From Haematobia irritans (Eukaryota; Arthropoda; Insecta; Diptera; Muscidae): DNA of 64,000 nt. This document shows positions 57,679-64,000 of the stretch, piece by piece (the stretch's first letter is position 1; each line of letters begins with the position of its first letter). The position numbers and the translations under genes are program-made. The stretch covers positions 270,810,070 to 270,874,069 of the forward strand of contig NC_134397.1 in the NCBI RefSeq assembly GCF_050003625.1, given 5' to 3'. The notes under the pieces were generated by a model that saw only the letters and a list, made by a program, of their open reading frames with translations, was not told the DNA's origin and searched no databases.

Positions 57679-60600
57679 TTATTGCTTTTGCAACCAGTTT
57701 TTAATATCGTCCAAATTATTTGTCAACCAATTTATATTGCTTTTAACACTTTCCAAAGCTTGATTGCGAGCAATAGTACCAGCTCCAGCTTCGGGATATT
57801 TAGTGAAAAATTCATGCATCTCCTCCAACATTGTGGTGGTGGTGAATTTTTCTGTAATGGCCTTAACCATATTACCAAAGTAGCGGTCATTCAAACCGAA
57901 ACGCTGCTCCAAAGCTACCCAATTTTCACGAATGAATTCCCAAACAATTGGATGTCCCACAGCATTAGCTCCGATATATTGGAGGCAAGTGAAATAATCT
58001 TGGGAGCGTACGTAGTCCTCGTTTTCAGCCAACATAATAAATCTAAAGGAACAGAAAATCAGTAGTATGAATGGAGTCTTTGAAGTTATTTATGTTTACC
58101 TCTTCAATAGCCATGGTTCCTTGACACCCGATAAACCATACATCAATTTAAGTTTCTCACTGGCATCACTTTCAGCCAATAGAATCTCCCATAATTGATC
58201 CCAATGTTTCTGTTTGCCTATACTATGCATACCATAGTAATAGACAATTTCACGTAGATCTGGATCAGGTTTATTGGTGGAGGGATTTTCTAAGAAAGCG
58301 GTGAAAAGGCTAGATGCTTGATCTAAACAATCTGACATGCCCAAAGAACAAGCAGCTGTTATAACACTGACCCGTAGACGGCTACAAGAAATATTTAATA
58401 GTTCAAATTTCAACATTCTCTTTGACATCTTTTTATTTTCTTACTTACTTCTTTAAATGGTTATTCTCATCAACATTCCAGCTAACCTCTTGGTATATCT
58501 TACTAATAAGTTGGCGAGCATACAACAAATAATCCATATAGATATCTGTTCTCATGAGATTGTCTTGAAGGGCTTGTAATTTTGTGGCAGCCACATACCA
58601 AGGAACAAAATCTTCTTCATTTTCCAAATATTTGGTCATATTCAATGCAATTTCATATGAGACTTGATTAGCATCGGCCAAAGCGAATACATCATTCAGC
58701 AAATGAGCACGATCTGCAATTTGGAATTTTGCTGGATTTGTGACCATTTCGGTAATGATTTCTTGCCACATTTCCGTTTCGTAATTGACACGATAATAAC
58801 CAACCTGATGGCTATTGAACTTCAACCATTTTGTACTAATTGGAACGGCTACTGTAATCGATTGTTGCTCAGAGTTGAACCATGTACGTCTCACAGTTGC
58901 ATCTTCATCGTAGAAATAGGTTAAGGGAATAGACCATTTGTAGCTAGAAGACAGAAAAAGTGATTGAGTGATGGAAACTGAGTTAAGATGGCTTCCCTAA
59001 TTAAAGGGTGATTCTTTTGAGGTTAGGATTTTCATGCATTAGTATTTGACAGATCACGTGGGATTTCAGACATGGTGTCAAAGAGAAAGATGCTCAGTAT
59101 GCTTTGACATTTCATCGTGAATAGACGAACGATCTGCCACAACGTCGAATTTTCAGTGAATGGGCCCTAGAAAAGTTGGCAGAAAATCCGCTTTTTTATC
59201 GACAAATTTTGTTCAGCGATGAGGCTCATTTCTGGTTGAATGGCTACGTAAATAAGCAAAATTGCCGCATTTGGAGTGAAGAGCAACCAGAAGCCGTTCA
59301 AGAACTGCCCATGCATCCCGAAAAATGCACTGTTTGGTGAGGTTTGTACGCTGGTGGAATCATTGGACCGTATTTTTTCAAAGATGCTGTTGGACGCAAC
59401 GTTACGGTGAATGGCGATCGCTATCGTTCGATGCTAACAAACTTTTTGTTGCCAAAAATGGAAGAACTGAACTTGGTTGACATGTGGTTTCAACAAGATG
59501 GCGCTACATGCCACACAGCTCGCGATTCTATGGCCATTTTGAGGGAAAACTTCGGAGAACAATTCATCTCAAGAAATGGACCGGTAAGTTGGCCACCAAG
59601 ATCATGCGATTTGACGCCTTTAGACTATTTTTTGTGGGGCTACGTCAAGTCTAAAGTCTACAGAAATAAGCCAGCAACTATTCCAGCTTTGGAAGACAAC
59701 ATTTCCGAAGAAATTCGGGCTATTCCGGCCGAAATGCTCGAAAAAGTTGCCCAAAATTGGACTTTCCGAATGGACCACCTAAGACGCAGCCGCGGTCAAC
59801 ATTTAAATGAAATTATCTTCAAAAAGTAAATGTCATGGACCAATCTAACGTTTCAAATAAAGAACCGATGAGATTTTGCAAATTTTATGCGTTTTTTTTT
59901 TTTAAAAAAGTTATCAAGCTCTTAACAAATCACCCTTTATTTGCAATCATAGGATAGCATCCCATCATAAAATACTAAAATTCATGAAATTCGTTATATA
60001 GCCACTAGAGCATTCATTGAACTAAAACAGACAAAATTTCTTTAATTATAAATTTGAGGAAAATAATCGGCTTCGGCCGAGCTCAAATAGCTACAAGCTA
60101 TTTCAGGCTCACTTTGACTATTAAGTCCATTGTGCACCGCAGTGGTGAACTCCTCTCTTATCACTGAATGCTGCCCGATTCTATGTTTAGCTCCCTTTAA
60201 AAGCCGAGTCCGAACGGCGTTTCACATTATGGTGAAACACTCAATCTCCAACATTACTGAGAGGGGATAATCCACCGATAAAACAATGTTTGGTGTTTGG
60301 CCTAAACTGAGGTTGAACCCATGCCCCTTTGTATGAAAGTTGGGCAAACTAACCATTGCACCCCTGTGGCACCCACGATATCCACTAGAATCTGAAGAAA
60401 ATGATTGATGTGTTTGAACTGCGCACTGTCAACATTAAAACAGACAGAGAAAATATTTTTTTCGCAACTAAAAAAAGTTTACTTGGATCCAAGGATTTTG
60501 AATATAAAGAAAAATAAAGAAATTTTTAGCGACCTATCTGGCTTTAAATCTAGGACCAATAAAATTAGGATACAAATCTCATTTATCAAATTTTCAATCT

Positions 60601-63420
60601 CTTTTCGTGGTTTATTACTAAAGATACTCTAGTACAAACAAATGCCAGTTTAAAAATCCAAATTGTAACGGGTACTTCAAAGTAAAAAATGTTTTCTTAA
60701 TTCCAACAAAACTTTACACCAAAGACGCTAAATCCTCAAAATAAGTCCTAGCCTATATTTGAAGCGTTTTTATCTTAAATCTAAAGTTTCAATATTTCAG
60801 TTAATGTAAGGACAATTTCTTTAAATCAAAAATGTGTTTCTTTACTTTAAGGAAAATTAGCTCTAGCTCAAAGACATGTGACTTTAAGGGAGGGACGCAA
60901 ATTTACAAAATTTGTATCCAAAATTTAATGAAAAAAAATTTTGAAGTAAAGATTATAAACTTTATTTTAATTAAAATGTCATTATTTTAAAGAAATTTGT
61001 CCCAAATGTTTTGTAAAATGCGCATCCTAAAATTTAGGTTACGTAATCTTTAATATCACGTAAATATTTTTTTCAGTGCCAGCTTTGAAACTTTGATCAG
61101 ATCACGTAGATGAGACTACAGTATGCAATTCAAACACTGAAAATTCCATGTGTAGTTCAACAAGAGAGACTTCGAATTCTAAGTGTTCGACCTGTGATCG
61201 CTAAAAATTTCTGTGTAACTAGGAGATACTTGGTATTACATCAATAACATATGGCAGCAGTTATAATACTCCTAAGATCAACTTTTTATCCAATTTCCAA
61301 TACTTACTTAAACTCAGAATCATCGAAAACCTTATAGTAATCCTCAAAGTTGGAGAAGAATCGCTTTTGTGTCAATTCAAAAGTTGTAGCTGAAGCTCTT
61401 TTAACATTGATTACTGGGAAACCCATTTGCTCAGTCCAAGTACGCATCATAAGTCTATGAATTAAGAAATCATACATTATCATTATGGAATAATAGTAAT
61501 AGCGAAATTTTATCTCACTTCACATCAAATCCAGGATCAGTATTTTGTACTTCCGTTAGGAAATCATCGGTTATAGCATTTTGATATTGGAATTTGATTA
61601 AATAGTTTGTAACAGCTTCTTCGAATCTTTCAACACCCACAATATCTTCCAACATACGAATTAATGAAGCACCTTTATCATAACTGATAGTATCAAATAT
61701 TTCACTTATTTGAGCTGGAGTTTCTACTGTTTGAATAATAGGATGAGATGCTGGAGTTGAATCGAAATTCATCACTGAGTGTAAAGCTGTTACCAAAAAT
61801 TGATCCATCTAAATGAAAAAGGGGAAACTACTTTAATTCTAAATATATAGAAGCTTGATGTATAACTTACCAAACCCCAATCATTATAAATGGCATCGAT
61901 ACCCTTGTACTGCATAAATCGGGCGAAACCTTCATTTAGCCATAAATCATTCCACCAATTCATAGTTACTGCAAAACCAATAAATTAGTTTCTAATCCAG
62001 AATAGTTTTAATTATTTATTTACCTAAGTTTCCAAACCACATATGGGCCAATTCATGGGCTATGACAAGGGCAATACGTTGTTTATTCCAGGTGGAACTG
62101 TAGCTACGATCGTAAAGTAAAGCTGATTCACGATAAGTAATTAAACCCCAATTTTCCATTGCATTTGAAGAGAAATCCGGAATAGCTGCCATATCTGAAA
62201 TTCACAAATAAACTTTCTTTATGACGATCATTAAACAATCCATGATACACCTACAAAGTTAAAAGAATTATTGCATAAACAATGTCCAAGTACATCGAAC
62301 TGTCAGACTTGTTGCGATTACACTCAAAAAAAAAAGTGAACCCTCTATTTCACTAAAGCCAATTTAACTTTATTTTAGTTCATGGAATTATTATGTTTGG
62401 AGAAAGTTTCCTTTACTCTAATAATTTTTTGTGTCCGTTAGTTAAATTAACTAAAACCGAGGAAAAAAATATACTCAAATGAAGTATAAAGATTAACTAA
62501 ATTCGTGTCTTCTACAAAATAGTTCAGAATTTCTTTAAATTTGTAAATTTTACCAAAAATTTGTTAATCATGAACTTCGTATATCACTAATGACATTCTT
62601 GCAATTTTTAACTCCAAGTTTTTCTTTCAAACTACAAAATTTTCTTTAACAAGTGAAAAAACTTAGTTATGTCTAATAAATTTTCTTGAATTTGTCGAAA
62701 AATATTTACTTATTTTTATGACATCGGCGTGATGCCAACGTTTGTAATAATGTTTAGTTAAAATTTTCTACAAATATTCAGAATTGTCTAAAGTTAACCG
62801 AAAGTTTTCTTCCTGGTGGGTTCACTGTTTTTTCAGTGTAGATAGATTAGCATTGAATGTTTTAGTATAATTCGTATTTAAACAAACAAACGTAATTTTA
62901 AATCATCCTCGAACCCTATTATTTGAATACTCTTCTTACCTAATTTTGGTAGAGGGTATGCCACCTTATAATTCTGGATGAAATATTCCGTTACTGCTGC
63001 TGCCGTATCTGCAGCAAATACCGTCTTATCCAATTGATGGGCTGTGGCAAAAATTTGTATTTCGAAATCTTCACCATATTCAGCATTAACTGGGCGTTTG
63101 GTGCTAACGAAATCCGATATTATGAAACATGCCAAATAGGTGCTCATTTCAACACTCTCTGCAAAATTAACTTCAATATAATCACCCGCTAAGCCTGTAC
63201 TCTAAAAAAATTAGGAAAAAAGTTAAATTATTTATCATTTATCAAATTTATTTCATTCTTAATAAATTATACCTCAACATTCATATTCGACAATGCATGA
63301 TAATTGTCACCGCTTGGAGATACCAAAGTTATACGGAACTTAGCTTTCATATTGGGCTCATCAAAACAAGGGAATGCCTGACGAGCATAGCTGGGTTCAA
63401 ATTGAGTAGTTGCAATATTT
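57679..63420 (-). CDS. M1 zinc aminopeptidase (aminopeptidase N-like), 5' end outside the window
   Basis: Nine exons on the minus strand: 63420-63273, 63201-62940, 62194-62024, 61968-61871, 61808-61519, 61454-61308, 58943-58449, 58381-58100 and 58042-57679. All introns are GT/AG and all phases agree, giving about 752 residues to the stop at 57679-57681. Family members remove N-terminal residues from peptides at the cell surface, using one zinc. Visible: [12 protein letters not shown] substrate-domain motif; NAMENWG (62145-62165) where GAMEN is usual; HELAH (62043-62057) zinc motif; NEGFA in the next exon (third ligand Glu); [12 protein letters not shown] (transition-state Tyr); and an ERAP1_C-like C-terminal half from 58943. 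The N-terminal ~250 residues must lie beyond 64000. Introns hold a DD41D element, a SINE and MITEs. No lesion seen, so probably functional. Confidence 0.93.
59004..59937 (+). mobile_element. Internally deleted DD41D mariner-like element, copy 4, in an aminopeptidase intron
   Basis: TA at 59002-59003 and 59938-59939; 934 bp; antisense to the host gene. It has the same deletion class as copy 3 (the start codons run into GATCTGCCACAACG) with small differences at the junction. Located in the 2.4 kb intron between exons 61454-61308 and 58943-58449. Confidence 0.92.
59344..59829 (+). pseudogene. DD41D transposase, catalytic half with a nonsense change (copy 4)
   Basis: Where the other copies read TGG TGT (Trp-Cys), this one reads TGG TGA at 59338-59340, splitting the catalytic frame after the first Asp. 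The remaining 161 codons keep the second and third Asp. Confidence 0.85.
60090..60375 (-). mobile_element. SINE copy, reverse, in an aminopeptidase intron
   Basis: In reverse it shows the head (A box near 60350, B box near 60318) and almost the complete body of the 7953 SINE. The CCTAA tail is missing. Confidence 0.75.
60660..61078 (-). mobile_element. Possible diverged CACTGAAAAAAA MITE
   Basis: The right end TTTTTTTCAGTG and the general phrase order recall the 35745 subfamily, but it is highly diverged and the left end is unclear. Confidence 0.35.
62321..62838 (-). mobile_element. TA-target MITE in an aminopeptidase intron, 518 bp
   Basis: Starts CACTCAAAAAAAAAAGTGAA after TA and ends TTTTTTCAGTG before TA. 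It is the reverse-oriented relative of 11440-11940 and 47569-48060. It lies wholly within the intron between exons 63201-62940 and 62194-62024. Confidence 0.8.
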
Positions 63421-63869
63421 CTGAAAAAAAATATAGAATACATATATGATACATCCTTATACGAGTAGTAGCTTTGGGAACACGGCTATTATACAAAGTT
63501 TTTTGTTTCAATAGAATGTAGATACGACTTGTAATTTCATTATATGTTCTTGTATTTAATATGACAACGGACAGTATCTTCAAAGATTTAAAACAAAAAG
63601 ATAGCAACTACGGGAAATAACAACACCACTATTTGCATTGAGCTCCTTCACAATTTTTCTAGTTGTAATTTGAGAATTTGTTTAATTTTCATGATCACGA
63701 TGGTTTCTAAAGTTTTGATTATTTTGAACTGTGGTCTACCGAAAATATCTCTGCTAAAACGCGTGAAATTTTTCGTATTTGGTGGTAGCTGAACAACATT
63801 AAACGATAATTTTTTGCCTGTCATTTTAAAATTAAAATTTACTTATGTAATTTTACTAGTAATACCATA

Positions 63870-64000
63870 CACTGAAAAAAATATTGTCGTGAGGTCAAAG
63901 ATTTCATGTCTTTAAAATACGAATGCAAATTTTGCTTAGCATAGAAGATGCATTTCTCTAGTATAAAGTTTTTTTCCTTGACCAAATGTCGATAAACTTT
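63870..64000 (+). mobile_element. MITE of the CACTGAAAAAAATATTGTC subfamily, cut by window edge
   Basis: Begins after TA with CACTGAAAAAAATATTGTCG and follows 35745 onward to the end of the window. Confidence 0.65.

Overview
This window looks like AT-rich nuclear DNA of a higher fly, probably a calyptrate or muscid. That is inferred from split genes with GT/AG introns, mariner, BEL/Pao, Helitron and hAT-like elements, tRNA-headed SINEs and dense dispersed repeats. The species cannot be fixed from the sequence alone. There is no bacterial gene organisation, no CRISPR array and no rRNA or credible tRNA gene.

Host genes. Two M1 zinc aminopeptidase (aminopeptidase N-like) genes lie in tandem on the minus strand. 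The upstream gene occupies 57679-63420 in nine joinable exons; its 5' end is beyond the right edge. It carries the HELAH zinc motif and the distal NEGFA glutamate motif. The downstream gene starts at 30448: a signal-anchor exon and a Ser/Thr-rich stalk (29983-30371) splice in frame across 9 kb to an N-terminal peptidase exon (20584-20954). Its catalytic exons are not found in the remaining 20 kb. Between those exons, at 24904-25261, sits a decayed second set of N-terminal exons.

Mobile DNA fills most of the rest. (1) 0-12 kb: TA-target MITEs, a 3.6 kb tandem array of 29-bp repeats with an 0.8-0.9 kb higher-order unit, a complete SINE with 13-bp target duplication, and a hAT MITE. (2) 12-16 kb: first copy of a DD41D mariner-like element, SINE pieces and a Tc1/mariner relic. 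(3) 21-29 kb, an intron: two DD34D mariner copies in opposite orientation, SINE pieces and repeat fragments. (4) 31.6-38.9 kb: a Helentron-like repeat (family B) holding a nest up to five insertions deep. (5) 40.5-46.9 kb: a related repeat (family A) > DD41D element > hAT-like element > another family A copy. (6) 48.1-56.9 kb: a Helitron helicase relic split by an apparently intact 7.67 kb BEL/Pao retrotransposon with visually identical 1014-bp LTRs. (7) 57-64 kb: the aminopeptidase gene, with a DD41D element, SINE and MITE in its introns.

Most interesting points: the nested insertions with exact target duplications; four DD41D copies that all lack the DNA-binding half while keeping the catalytic half; repeat families A, B and C, which share ~150-bp internal repeats, complementary ends and a 3' hairpin, suggesting non-autonomous Helentron-type elements; and the decayed alternative aminopeptidase exon with an apparent GT-to-AT donor change.
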